NCBI GenBank assembly: GCA_965248135.1
Contig: CBDFIN010000012.1
Span: forward strand, 2,356,001-2,420,000
DNA from: SZUA-100 sp965248135
Lineage (GTDB): Bacteria; Pseudomonadota; Alphaproteobacteria; Rhizobiales; Rhizobiaceae
Reading direction: 5' to 3'
Length of the DNA: 64,000 bases
Every line of letters starts with the position of its first letter. Within the stretch, counting starts at the first letter, position 1. Position numbers and translations under genes: made by a program. Shown piece after piece: positions 1 through 8,623 of the stretch. The notes under the pieces are model-generated. The model saw only the letters and a program-made list of their open reading frames with translations, had not been told where the DNA came from and searched no databases.

Positions 1-231
1 CACCGCCAAATGCGGAAAATCCTCTGGCAGCCGGTTGGCCTTGCCAAGCTCTTCAAGCAGCTTTTGGCCGGCAACTGAAACCTGCTGCAGTTCATCGAGC
101 AGATTACGGTCAGGTTTTTCGTATTTAAGGGCCATAACCGCAACTATAAGCAGCAACAAACAAGCCGCAAGGGCAGGGGGAAGATTTCGTCCTGTTTCAG
201 CTTGATTATCTTGACCGTGCTTGATACACAC
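1..231 (-). CDS. Partial hypothetical membrane-anchored protein
   Basis: The minus-strand frame is open from the window edge to a possible GTG start at 231; an ATG at 135 is an alternative. With the GTG start, residues 17-35 form a hydrophobic run (LPPALAACLLLLIVAVMAL) that looks like an N-terminal membrane anchor. A charged segment rich in Leu, Glu and Gln follows. I do not recognise the family, and most of the protein lies outside the window. It is divergent from the tRNA gene and belongs to the flank of the putative island. The coding status itself is only moderately sure. Confidence 0.4.
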   Translation of the reverse strand, partial: MCIKHGQDNQAETGRNLPPALAACLLLLIVAVMALKYEKPDRNLLDELQQVSVAGQKLLEELGKANRLPEDFPHLAV

Positions 232-246
232 GGCCCACTTTACCGG

Positions 247-333
247 GCGGTCGTGGCGGAACTGGTAGACGCGCAGCGTTGAGGTCGCTGTGGGGTAACA
301 CCCGTGGAAGTTCGAGTCTTCTCGACCGCACCA
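247..333 (+). tRNA. tRNA-Leu(GAG)
   Basis: The acceptor stem GCGGTCG (247-253) pairs with CGACCGC (323-329), followed by discriminator A and an encoded CCA (331-333). The anticodon stem CAGCG/CGCTG encloses loop TTGAGGT, giving anticodon GAG and leucine identity. The long variable arm typical of class II tRNAs is present, and the T arm is GTTCGAGTC-like. The integrase gene starts 125 bases downstream, so this tRNA is the likely integration site of the island. Confidence 0.95.
309..333 (+). other. Candidate attL: 3' end of tRNA-Leu
   Basis: Tyrosine recombinases of islands commonly use the T arm and acceptor end of a tRNA gene as the attachment site. Here the integrase gene begins 125 bases after the tRNA and reads away from it. 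The tRNA is complete, as expected when the incoming element restores the 3' end. I found no second copy of this 3' end at the far side of the accessory region, so the core boundaries are unproven. Confidence 0.35.
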
Positions 334-458
334 TCTCATCCATCGGTAACCTATTGGTATGAATAGATAAATCTATTTTAATAGAAATCAGGTTATTGAT
401 TATCGCATAATAACGCACTACAAATTGCACTACATATGAAATTGTTTCAAAGCGAGCT

Positions 459-1820
459 ATGGCAAGACTTGCGTTTTCCACTCCCGTTGCGTCAGATCCT
501 GACCGATATCTAAAGAAGCGCGGTCGGAGATGGCACTATGTACGGCGCGTACCAGCACATGTTGCGGATTACGACGGACGTGGAACGATTCAAGTTTCGT
601 TGAAAACAGCGTCCCATGAGGTCGCGCGCATCAAACGGGACGCTTTCGAAAAGGCCGACGACCTCTACTGGTCCGGTCTTGCCGCCGGATAACGGGCGGA
701 AACGGTCACCGATGCATACAGCGCGGCAAAGGCTCGGGCTTTGGCGCTTGGTTTCGAATATCTGTCATCTGGTAATATTGCTTCAAGACAACCACTTGAG
801 GAGATTCTCGACCGCATTGAGAAGACCCGAGAAACCGGTGGCCGTGAGGCGCCATCGCTTCTTGGCGCGCACGATAAACCTGCTCTAAACGTCCGAGACG
901 CGATGGAATTTTATTTCGACAAGATGGCTGCCGATGAAGCGCGCGGGATGAGTGATCATCAACGTGCCTCCTGGAAGAAGGTTAAACGATACGCCGCTGA
1001 GAGCTTCATATCGGCGGTCGAGAACAAACCGCTTCTCAAGATCACCCGTGCCGATGCCCAAATATACTACGAATACTGGCTTGACCGAATAAGCGGGTCC
1101 GAAGGCGGTAAAGGCATTTCGCCGAATTTTGCCAACCGCAATTTCGGGAACATGCGCAAATTGTTCAGGATCTACGCAAACTGGTTGGCACTTGATACCA
1201 GGAATCCTTTTGGCGGGCTGTCATTCCGCAATCGCAAGGGTGGCAAGCGGGTGGTTCCGCCGTTCGAAATTGAATGGATTAGGACAAAGATACTTCTTCC
1301 CGGCGCGTTGGGACACCTTAACGAGGAAGCGCGTTTCATATTCCTTGCGCTGATCGAGACCGGCTGCCGTCCGTCGGAAGTCTGTAATCTTCGTGCCGAG
1401 GATATTAAGCTCGAGCATGAGGTTCCACATCTTGCCATCCGCTTCCACTGCGATCGCATAATCAAGACCGAAGCGAGTGTCCGAGAAATCCCTTTGCTAG
1501 GTGTTTCTTTGGAGGCCATGAAACACGCGCCACAGGGCTTTCCACGATACCGTGACAAGGAAACAAATCTATCAGCAACATTAATGAAGGCGCTCAGATC
1601 GGCCAATCTACTTCCGTCAGAAATTCACGGGGTTTATTCAATGCGTCATGCTTTCGAAAAACGCATGCAGGAAGCTGGGCTGGACTATGACCTGAGATGC
1701 CGGCTCTTGGGTCACGCCAACAGCAGACCGCAATACGGCGATGGCGGATCCTTGGAATGGCGTAGGGGTCAGCTCAAAAAGATTGTGCTTTCCTTCGATC
1801 CAGCGGTTTTCTCGGCCTGA
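459..1820 (+). pseudogene. Tyrosine recombinase (integrase) with an in-frame stop
   Basis: Residues 1-77 (459-692) form a DUF6538-like N-terminal domain (RYLKKRGRRWHYVRRVP). A TAA at 690-692 ends it, but the same frame continues without shift to 1820. The downstream part has the core-binding region and a catalytic domain: Arg in ETGCRPSEV, Lys in IIKTEASVREIPL, MRHAF with the second Arg, LLGH, and a candidate nucleophile Tyr in PQYGDGG. The position usually held by His before the Arg box is Tyr (VYSMRH). It adjoins tRNA-Leu and would have mobilised the island. One nonsense change probably inactivates it; a shortened protein from an internal start near 741 would lack the arm-binding domain. 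Confidence 0.85.
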
Positions 1821-2014
1821 ACACTCATTGCCGCTTCTTTGCAACATGCAGCCGTTTCGATCGACAGGCCAAGAGGTCCAACCCACTTTACCAGTCGCTC
1901 GAAAATAGGCCAGTAGGCTTCACCTTCTGGATGTGTTTCAATCAGGTCCGCAACATAGGGCAACGCCAACTCTATTCGCCGCTTCTTTTTCCGCCTATCC
2001 ACATGTCTGGACAT
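1769..2014 (-). CDS. Small hypothetical protein next to integrase
   Basis: About 81 residues from the ATG at 2014 (a TTG at 2044 would add ten). The N-terminus is strongly basic (MSRHVDRRKKKRRIELALP) and is followed by an acidic amphipathic segment with GEAYWPIFERL. It overlaps the 3' end of the integrase tail to tail. Short proteins of this composition occur beside alphaproteobacterial integrases, but I know no function. A DNA-associated or excisionase-like accessory role is possible and not shown. Confidence 0.45.
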   Translation of the reverse strand: MSRHVDRRKKKRRIELALPYVADLIETHPEGEAYWPIFERLVKWVGPLGLSIETAACCKEAAMSVQAEKTAGSKESTIFLS

Positions 2015-2063
2015 TTGGTTTTTTGCAAACACAATAATCTCCAAGACGACATGCCGTCACGAG

Positions 2064-2333
2064 TTGCCAGTCAACATTTGCGAATTGCCGGATGTTGAAA
2101 GCGGAGGTCTTGATGTTGACGTCAAGATCGACACACTTTTTGTCCCGAGCGGTCGATATTGGGTCGAGCTGCCAAAGCCGTTCTATGCCGACATGCTTTG
2201 TGTTTCACAGGCAGGTCGACGCCGAGTAGCAGACAGGATCACTTCGTTTACCGGAGCGGTTCATGCAATCGAGATTACAAATTTCCTGACGCAACAACAG
2301 TATTTCGAGGCCAACTCAATCCAACAAGGGTAA
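2064..2333 (+). CDS. Possible small hypothetical protein or fragment
   Basis: An 89-codon frame from a TTG start, with no clear ribosome binding site and no family that I recognise. The composition (VDVKIDTLFVPSGRYWVELP) is protein-like, so it may be the remnant of a gene carried in by the island. It could also be chance. The 500 bases after it hold no convincing gene, only the AT-rich promoter region before the MoaD-like gene. Confidence 0.2.
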   Translation: MPVNICELPDVESGGLDVDVKIDTLFVPSGRYWVELPKPFYADMLCVSQAGRRRVADRITSFTGAVHAIEITNFLTQQQYFEANSIQQG

Positions 2334-2610
2334 TGCTGCGGTGGCGCTATGTGGCTTGCCCTGGCGCGAGATTGATCATGTATGCCGCCGTGATTCATAT
2401 GTTGTCCCTGGGCGGACGCGACACCGGAAAAGGTTTTTGGTTGGAGAAAGCCACGGGCTGGACAGTAGGGTCGCCTAATCAGCCTCCAAATTACGCGCCA
2501 TCATAAAACTCACGATATTTGTTCGGGCGGGCGATCAGCATGATGAATCAGGCCGAACGTTTTGTAATACGTAACTTATAAAAAATGACAGGATAATTAT
2601 GAAGTAATGT

Positions 2611-2636
2611 GATATGTAATAACGTATTGCATAATT
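2611..2636 (+). promoter_or_regulatory. Candidate IclR-type operator, site A
   Basis: In an AT-rich stretch between 2560 and 2640, the half-site TATGTAAT (2613-2620) faces TTGCATAAT (2627-2635). The 12-mer GTATTGCATAAT (2624-2635) recurs exactly at site E (24790-24801), and ATTGCATAAT recurs at site B (9803-9812). It lies about 205 bases before the MoaD-like gene that heads the molybdoenzyme operon. Its spacing differs from sites B-E, so it is the weakest member. Apart from this element I see nothing in 2334-2841. Confidence 0.4.
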
Positions 2637-2841
2637 CAATTTTTTTCTTTAAGGTTTTCTCGCCGTGGAGAATTGGACCACTAAACGGGGGCAATTTGCC
2701 CGACACCGAAGACAACGGAGCTCGAATTGGATGCAAAAGCCGGTCATCAATAAATTCATTGGGCCCGATCAATCCGCTCCAATCTGGTATTCCGCACGTC
2801 GAAATCGCGAAGGCCTGTCACAGGAAGTAGAACCTTCTGCC

Positions 2842-3156
2842 ATGGTCGCGGGAAACCAATGCCAAGATCATACCGTGGCGCAGAGGCAGGGCGAATTAGT
2901 CGTCGAAATATGGCTGTTCGGACTGTTATCGACGCTATCGGATGAACGCCCATTGAAACTTCGCGTGGCTAGTGATGCCACGCCCATGGATGTGGTGGCT
3001 GTTTTGGAAGAACGCTTTGGCTCAGAGATATTGAGCCACATAAAGGATCCGGAGAGCGGAATACTCCCGTGCTGCAGGATTTTCGTCGACGGTGAATCGT
3101 TTGTGGACGTTCATGCGCCAATTGCGGCAAATCGGGATGCAGCGTCGATCGAGTGA
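2842..3156 (+). CDS. MoaD/ThiS-like sulfur carrier, C-terminus frameshifted
   Basis: A ubiquitin-fold sulfur carrier for molybdopterin synthesis; ELVVEIWLFGLLSTLS matches the usual MoaD start and FVDGESFVDVHAPI the late beta strand. The reading frame ends at 3156 with AASIE and lacks the terminal Gly-Gly needed for thiocarboxylation. In the -1 frame, however, the codons up to TAG at 3183-3185 read VILMKGFEGG, exactly the kind of tail expected. A single base therefore seems to be missing near 3135-3152, by mutation or sequence error; I see no clear slippery heptamer. It precedes the molybdoenzyme genes by 130 bases, and a MoeB-like partner lies at 8624. The start could also be the GTG at 2875. 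Confidence 0.65.
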   Translation: MVAGNQCQDHTVAQRQGELVVEIWLFGLLSTLSDERPLKLRVASDATPMDVVAVLEERFGSEILSHIKDPESGILPCCRIFVDGESFVDVHAPIAANRDAASIE

Positions 3157-3285
3157 TTTTAATGAAAGGTTTCGAAGGGGGGTAGCATTCGAGGGCCGCT
3201 AATTGCGGCCGTTCGGCGCTTAGTCAGGCGCCGCTTTACCGCGAGCCACCCCAGTCAGAATGACCGTGCAACGGAAAGAAATAAG

Positions 3286-5895
3286 ATGATGAACATAATT
3301 GATAAAACGAAACCGGTGCCGTCCGAAGAAAAGGATGATGTGTGGATTCCTTCAACATGCAACATGTGCTACGCCACATGCTCCATACTCGCACATCGCG
3401 TTGACGGCGTGGTCGTCAAGATCGAGGGCAATCCCAAAAGTACGGTCGGCAAAGGCCGTTTGTGCGGCAAGGGCGTAAGCGGTCTTATGACCCATTACGA
3501 TCCCAATCGGGTGCGCACGCCCTTGCGCCGAACCAATCCCAAAAAAGGTATTGGTATTGATCCCGGCTGGGAGGAGATCTCTTGGGACGAGGCTCTTGAT
3601 GAAATCGCTGGTCGCCTCAAACGCATTCGCGCCGAAGATCCGCGCAAACTTGTCATTCAAAGGACAACAACCGTTTATACTATGGGCTTGCCGTTCGGCG
3701 CTTTCGCCCCCGCTTTTGGCACGCCTAATGTGTCCGAAGCTGGCGGCGGTCTGCATTGCGGCAACAGTGCCCATCAGGTCTCGGGGCTGATGCACGCGTC
3801 CTGGGGCATTCTACCTGACTTCCAGTATTGCAATTACGCCATCTATTTTGGCGCATCGAAAGGTCACTCGGCCGGGCATGCGGCCAATTCCAATATGGCC
3901 ATGGCGGCGGACGCCCGCGAACGCGGTATGAAAATGGTCGTCGTCGATCCTATGTGCAATTTCTCGGCCTCCAAGGCAACGGAATGGGTACCCATCCGGG
4001 TCGGTACCGACGCGGCTTTGGCGCTCGGCATGTGCAATGTCATCGCCAATGAACTGCAAGCTATCGATGCTCCATACCTGAAAGCCAAAACCAACGGCCC
4101 CTATCTGATCGGGGAAGATGGCGCTTATCTGCGAGATGAAAAAACCAATGAACCGACGGTTTGGGATGTAAAAGCCGGCGCGGCGCGCCCGTATAACGAG
4201 ACCGATCCCGAAAATATGGCTCTTGAGGGAACCTTCAAAATCGGGGATGTTTCGTGTACGACGGCCTTTGATTTGCTCAGGGAGCATCTCAAGCAGTATA
4301 CGCCAGAGCGGTGTGAGGAAATCTCGACAGTACCGGCGGCCGATATCCGCCGTATAGCAGAAGAATTCGCAACGGAAGCACGCATCGGGTCGACGATTGT
4401 AATAGACGGTGTAACCCTCCCATACCGGCCAGCTGCCGCGATTGCTTTCCGGGGTATCCAGGGACACAAAAACTCAACCTATAATTTTCTTGCAGCGTTG
4501 TTGCTGAATCAGCTTGTCGGTTCGTGTGACGTGGTGGGTTCGTGCCTCGGCTTTAATCCGGCTTGCGATGGGATTCCGGGGACCGGGCGCATGGGTTACG
4601 CTCCCAAACCCGGCAAAGATGGGCTGATGGAAGTTGGAACCTGGCAGGCCTACGACCCGCCTTATCCGCATCCGGAACCACGCATGCCTCAAGAACTTGG
4701 TTTGCAGGACCTGTTCGTCATGGGCATGACGTCGCCATTCATTAATTCCAGGCAGGGCGATGGTCTGTGGGATGATTTCGAGTTGCCCTATCGACCGGAG
4801 ATGATGCTCAATTACGGCGCCAATGTCATCATGAGCATAGGGAATAAGGACGAAGTGGCGGAGTCGCTTCTGAAATACGACTTCATCGCCTCCTTCGATT
4901 TATTCTTGAACGAGACGTCCGATTTTGTGGATATCATTTTGCCTGATCGCGGATATCTCGGCTGCTACAACACGAGGCCGAACATTCCCTATATCTTCAG
5001 CCATCCAGCCGGGATGGGGGACTGGAGCTGGGCCATCCAACAGCCGGTGGTGGAGCCGGAAGGTAAAGAACGGCTTTTTGCCGATGTCCTTACCGAGTTG
5101 GCCGATCGTGCCGGTTTCCTGCCAGACTTGAATGCCAGCTACAATGTGGTCCTCGACCTTGAAGGCGAGCACCGGCTGGAACTGGGTTACAGATACAAAT
5201 ATGAGGAAATCTGCGATCGCGATTTGAAATGCAATTTCGGACCAGACAAGGGTTTGGAATGGTTTAAGGAACATGGCGTGGTGACCTGGCCAAAAACGCC
5301 GCAGGAAGTTTATTGGCGGGTCTTCAATGAATCGCGTGCACCCATATATTGGGAATGGATGCCGCAACTTGGTAAGAAAATCGCGGCAATAGCAGAGCCG
5401 CGTGGATTGGATATTCCAATGGAATATTATTCCGCGCTTCCCGAATTCCTTCCCTGCTCTTCACATGAGTGCAAAGAAGAAGGTTTCGATTTCTATTCCT
5501 TCTACTATCGCGACACGATCCACACGAATTCTTTTACCATGGAAAATCCGTGGCTCGATGAGGCCGCGCAGCTCGATCCCTACTCCTATTTAGCCGCTAT
5601 GAATGCTGAAGTTGGGCGTGCCAAAGGCATAGCCGACGGCGATCAGGTATGGATCGAAAACCAGAAGGGTCACAAGGTTAAAGGTCGGATCAGGCTAACC
5701 GAGGGGATACATCCCGAAGGACTTGGAATTGGTGCGCTTTGCGGCCATTGGGCCAAAGGCATGCCCGTCGCAAAAGGTAAGGGGATTTACTACAACGAAT
5801 TATTGGAACTCGATTGGGAGAACGTGAATCCTGTCAACTTGTCACTCGATCTTTGTGTCAAAGTCAAAGTTACCCCTGTGGAGAAAGCGTCATGA
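3286..5895 (+). CDS. Molybdopterin oxidoreductase catalytic subunit (PadB-like)
   Basis: An 869-residue member of the DMSO-reductase superfamily. Cys25, Cys28, Cys32 and Cys60 (CNMCYATC ... RLCGKG) form an N-terminal [4Fe-4S] motif. Cys158 in GGLHCGNSAH is a candidate Mo or W ligand. A C-terminal MGD-binding region ends near NLSLDLCVKVKV. There is no twin-arginine signal, so the enzyme should stay in the cytoplasm, unlike most respiratory relatives of the Psr/Phs type. The stop overlaps the FeS gene (ATGA) and an NrfD gene follows, giving a catalytic-FeS-membrane complex. Of known complexes, phenylacetyl-CoA:acceptor oxidoreductase (PadBCD) fits best by order, size and cytoplasmic CoA-ester substrate. 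The specific substrate is inferred from the CoA and 2-oxoacid enzymes nearby. Confidence 0.8.
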   Translation: MMNIIDKTKPVPSEEKDDVWIPSTCNMCYATCSILAHRVDGVVVKIEGNPKSTVGKGRLCGKGVSGLMTHYDPNRVRTPLRRTNPKKGIGIDPGWEEISWDEALDEIAGRLKRIRAEDPRKLVIQRTTTVYTMGLPFGAFAPAFGTPNVSEAGGGLHCGNSAHQVSGLMHASWGILPDFQYCNYAIYFGASKGHSAGHAANSNMAMAADARERGMKMVVVDPMCNFSASKATEWVPIRVGTDAALALGMCNVIANELQAIDAPYLKAKTNGPYLIGEDGAYLRDEKTNEPTVWDVKAGAARPYNETDPENMALEGTFKIGDVSCTTAFDLLREHLKQYTPERCEEISTVPAADIRRIAEEFATEARIGSTIVIDGVTLPYRPAAAIAFRGIQGHKNSTYNFLAALLLNQLVGSCDVVGSCLGFNPACDGIPGTGRMGYAPKPGKDGLMEVGTWQAYDPPYPHPEPRMPQELGLQDLFVMGMTSPFINSRQGDGLWDDFELPYRPEMMLNYGANVIMSIGNKDEVAESLLKYDFIASFDLFLNETSDFVDIILPDRGYLGCYNTRPNIPYIFSHPAGMGDWSWAIQQPVVEPEGKERLFADVLTELADRAGFLPDLNASYNVVLDLEGEHRLELGYRYKYEEICDRDLKCNFGPDKGLEWFKEHGVVTWPKTPQEVYWRVFNESRAPIYWEWMPQLGKKIAAIAEPRGLDIPMEYYSALPEFLPCSSHECKEEGFDFYSFYYRDTIHTNSFTMENPWLDEAAQLDPYSYLAAMNAEVGRAKGIADGDQVWIENQKGHKVKGRIRLTEGIHPEGLGIGALCGHWAKGMPVAKGKGIYYNELLELDWENVNPVNLSLDLCVKVKVTPVEKAS

Positions 5896-6497
5896 GACTG
5901 GGTATGGTGATTGATTTGAAACGCTGCGTCGGTTGTTACGCCTGCCAGCTTTCCTGCAAGGCCGAACATGGCACTCCCAGCGGTGTATTCTTTGCCCGTG
6001 TATTGAAACAGGAAGAGGGTCAATATCCCGTTGTCAGCAAAACTTTTTTACCTGTGCTGTGCAATCATTGTGAAGACGCGCCGTGTGTAGAGGTTTGCCC
6101 GACTGGAGCCAGCTTTGTCTGGGAAGACGGAACGGTTGATATTGACGCGGACAAATGCGTAGGCTGCCGATCATGCATGCTGGCTTGTCCTTACTCAAAC
6201 CGCTACTACAACGATGGAGAGCGGACTTATTACGAGGGACAAGGGGCCACTGCATATGAAAAGGCCAAGACGTCCCTGCACCAGACCAATGTGGTGATGA
6301 AATGCAATTTCTGCAAACATCGGGTGCGTGAGGGCAAAGAGCCTGCTTGTGTCGCCAACTGTCCAACGATAGCTAGACATTTCGGAGATTTGGACGATCC
6401 GACAAGCAATGTTAACCGGCTTATTAAGGAACGCGGCGGATTCGTTCTGAAGCCTGAAAAAGGCACAAAACCCAACGTCTATTATCTGCCGGCCTAA
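5892..6497 (+). CDS. Four-cluster ferredoxin subunit of the molybdoenzyme (PadC-like)
   Basis: A 201-residue electron-transfer subunit of the DmsB/NrfC/PhsB family with four cysteine groups: CVGCYACQLSC, CNHCEDAPCVEVCP, CVGCRSCMLACP and CNFCKHRVREGKEPACVANCP. It should pass electrons from the Mo site to the membrane subunit. The start ATG at 5892 overlaps the TGA of the catalytic gene, implying translational coupling; a longer in-frame extension upstream lies wholly in that gene and was not used. No signal peptide is visible, in agreement with a cytoplasmic complex. Confidence 0.88.
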   Translation: MRLGMVIDLKRCVGCYACQLSCKAEHGTPSGVFFARVLKQEEGQYPVVSKTFLPVLCNHCEDAPCVEVCPTGASFVWEDGTVDIDADKCVGCRSCMLACPYSNRYYNDGERTYYEGQGATAYEKAKTSLHQTNVVMKCNFCKHRVREGKEPACVANCPTIARHFGDLDDPTSNVNRLIKERGGFVLKPEKGTKPNVYYLPA

Positions 6498-6525
6498 GGT
6501 CTGCTTTGGAGTGGGAATCGGACAA

Positions 6526-7515
6526 ATGACAAATACTAGATACGACAAGCTCATAGACGATCTAAAAAGCGAATTCCGCCCCCAAAGGGAGTGGGCGGAA
6601 GGACGTGGTTTTTTCCTCATCCTTGGTCATTTCCTGGTTGGTGTGGCAGCCGGAGGCTGGTTGCTGTCCAGATATCACGACAATCTGGATGGCATGGTTT
6701 TTGCCTATTTTTTTGCCGCTCTTGGCGGACTGGCGCACCTTGTCAACATCGGCCGGCCTGAGCGTTTCTTGAAAATGACACTGCGCGTCAGGACCTCCTG
6801 GGTGTCCCGTGGGTTTTGGGGTTTGTCATTCTTCATGGCCGGTGGATTTTTATATTTATTGCCCCACTTTGTGGAAGGTACTCCTCTGAGCACTGGCATT
6901 TTCCCACTCCCCTTCGGTGCGGGAAATCTAACCCTGGCGATGATCGGCGATAGCCTGGCGGTCATCGGATCTCTCATTATGATGTGCTATATGGGGTTCG
7001 TTTACACCACCTCTAAGGGCATACCATTCTGGGATTCCACGCTTCATCCAATTCTTTACATCAGCTATGCGATCAGAGGTGGAATAGCCGTCCTAGTTAT
7101 GGTTCTAGCGTTGCGGGGTGCGACGCTTGAACAAACAGGTGGATTGTTGGAAATGTGGGTTCTGGTGACCGCGGCGGCTGTTGTCTTGCTGGGTCTGGAA
7201 ATTTACGGAGCCATCTCAAGCGGCGATGAGGCGGCTCTGCGTTCGATCAGGGATTTGTTGTCGGGTCGGTTGGCTTTGTATTTTTATGGCGGCACGCTCC
7301 TATTGGGATTGGTGGTCCCACTTATCCTCGCATTCGGCGTTATCATGCCGTTGTCGACGGTCATCTTGGCCACTATTTGCTTGGCTTCGATCCTGGGTGA
7401 TTTCTTTATGAAATATTCAATCGTCAAGGCGGGCGTTTATGTGCCGGTCCGATTGCCACATCTACATCGTCCAGCCGGATCGAACGCGATCCAAAGACGT
7501 AAGATCATCAATTGA
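6526..7515 (+). CDS. NrfD/DmsC-type membrane subunit (PadD-like)
   Basis: About 329 residues with a series of hydrophobic helices (for example FFLILGHFLVGVAAGGWLL and LTLAMIGDSLAVIGSLIMM), consistent with the eight-helix NrfD fold. Such subunits exchange electrons with quinone. I chose the ATG at 6526 because GGAGTGGG lies just upstream; a GTG at 6511 is possible. It closes the three-gene complex operon. Its presence means electrons from the substrate oxidation probably enter the quinone pool. Confidence 0.82.
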   Translation: MTNTRYDKLIDDLKSEFRPQREWAEGRGFFLILGHFLVGVAAGGWLLSRYHDNLDGMVFAYFFAALGGLAHLVNIGRPERFLKMTLRVRTSWVSRGFWGLSFFMAGGFLYLLPHFVEGTPLSTGIFPLPFGAGNLTLAMIGDSLAVIGSLIMMCYMGFVYTTSKGIPFWDSTLHPILYISYAIRGGIAVLVMVLALRGATLEQTGGLLEMWVLVTAAAVVLLGLEIYGAISSGDEAALRSIRDLLSGRLALYFYGGTLLLGLVVPLILAFGVIMPLSTVILATICLASILGDFFMKYSIVKAGVYVPVRLPHLHRPAGSNAIQRRKIIN

Positions 7516-7700
7516 TATCATGGCAACATCCAAAACCACTTTTTGGTCGGCGCGGCAGAACGCGTGGCGCGTAGACCGGGCAGTTTATAGGCAGGCTAGC
7601 GACTCCTACCATTGCAGGTTGGTATGAGTTGCGCCCACCTGGACTTGCGCATATGTATCTGTTTGCAAAAAACTCGGAAAAATTCTGCAGGTTGACGAAA

Positions 7701-8486
7701 ATGGTGCCAAGTCCCCCAACTGAGTCGAATGACGAGCCGAAACGCGGTTCTGGTGTGCAGTCCGTTGATGTGTGCCTTCATCTTCTACAGACACTGATGG
7801 AATTCGGTCGCCCGGTCAGTTTGAAAGAACTTGCCCACGCCGCAGATATTTCCGCCCAGAAAGCGCATCGCTATCTGGTCAGTTTATTGCGCCGCAATAT
7901 GGTTGAGCAAGATTCGCCCGGCGGACATTATGCGCTGGGCGAATTTGCGTTGAATGTCGGACTTTCCGCTTTGTCCCAATTGGATGTTCTGCGGATTGCA
8001 GGTGACACGGTGTCGGAACTGAGAAATTACACCGGTCAATCCTGCCTTCTGGCGGTGTGGGGCAACTACGGCCCAACCATTGTTCGCCTATCGGAGAGTC
8101 CTCATCGAATGCTAACAACGGCTAGGGTTGGTGTGGTTCTTTCGTTGCCAGATTCGGCAACGGGTCGAGTCTTCGCGGCTTTTCTTCCGAAAGAAAAGAC
8201 GAATCGTTTTTTGGAATCCCAGTTGAGCAGCAAAGATCGAAATCAATTTGATGCTCTTCTGGCAGATGTGCGCATCCGCGGCCTTTCTCGTACAATCGGC
8301 AAAGAACAGGCAATGATCAATGCCATAAGCGCACCTTTGTTCGACAGCCAGGGTGATCTTGCCGGTGCGCTAACTTTGCTAGGCTCGGAGAAGCATTTTA
8401 CTGTCGACTGGGATGGTCCGGCGGCCAGAGAACTCTTGGCCAAATCAAAATCGGTTTCGAACCGGATGGGTTATGCGGATACTTAG
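7701..8486 (+). CDS. IclR-family transcriptional regulator 1
   Basis: About 261 residues. Residues 20-75 hold the winged helix (VQSVDVCLHLLQTLMEFGRP, then LKELAHAADISAQKAHRYL), followed by the IclR effector-binding domain (GQSCLLAVWGNYGP through the GALTLLG strand). Proteins of this family usually bind palindromes near catabolic promoters and sense an aromatic or organic acid. It lies between the molybdoenzyme operon and the MoeB-like gene and is a paralogue of the protein at 23934-24734. Upstream starts at 7629 (TTG) and 7653 (ATG) are possible; 7701 has an AGG 11 bases before it and a normal N-terminus. Confidence 0.85.
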   Translation: MVPSPPTESNDEPKRGSGVQSVDVCLHLLQTLMEFGRPVSLKELAHAADISAQKAHRYLVSLLRRNMVEQDSPGGHYALGEFALNVGLSALSQLDVLRIAGDTVSELRNYTGQSCLLAVWGNYGPTIVRLSESPHRMLTTARVGVVLSLPDSATGRVFAAFLPKEKTNRFLESQLSSKDRNQFDALLADVRIRGLSRTIGKEQAMINAISAPLFDSQGDLAGALTLLGSEKHFTVDWDGPAARELLAKSKSVSNRMGYADT

Positions 8487-8623
8487 AAGTTCCTGTAGTT
8501 CTCCGCATCAGGCTTTCGCTATCGATTGTGACAGGAGGGGCCGGATGTATGAATCTTGCACATTGTTGAGGATAGAGGCGCTTAGCGAATATTCTGATGT
8601 AAGCGCCCTCGGAATCAAGTTCC

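Noticed and set aside
405..432. CATAATAAC string near the integrase as a sixth operator copy
   Set aside because: Only the first nine bases match site B; the TTACGTAAT half is missing.
3811..4467. Long minus-strand frame inside the molybdoenzyme gene
   Set aside because: Antisense shadow of a strongly conserved coding gene, with no motif of its own.
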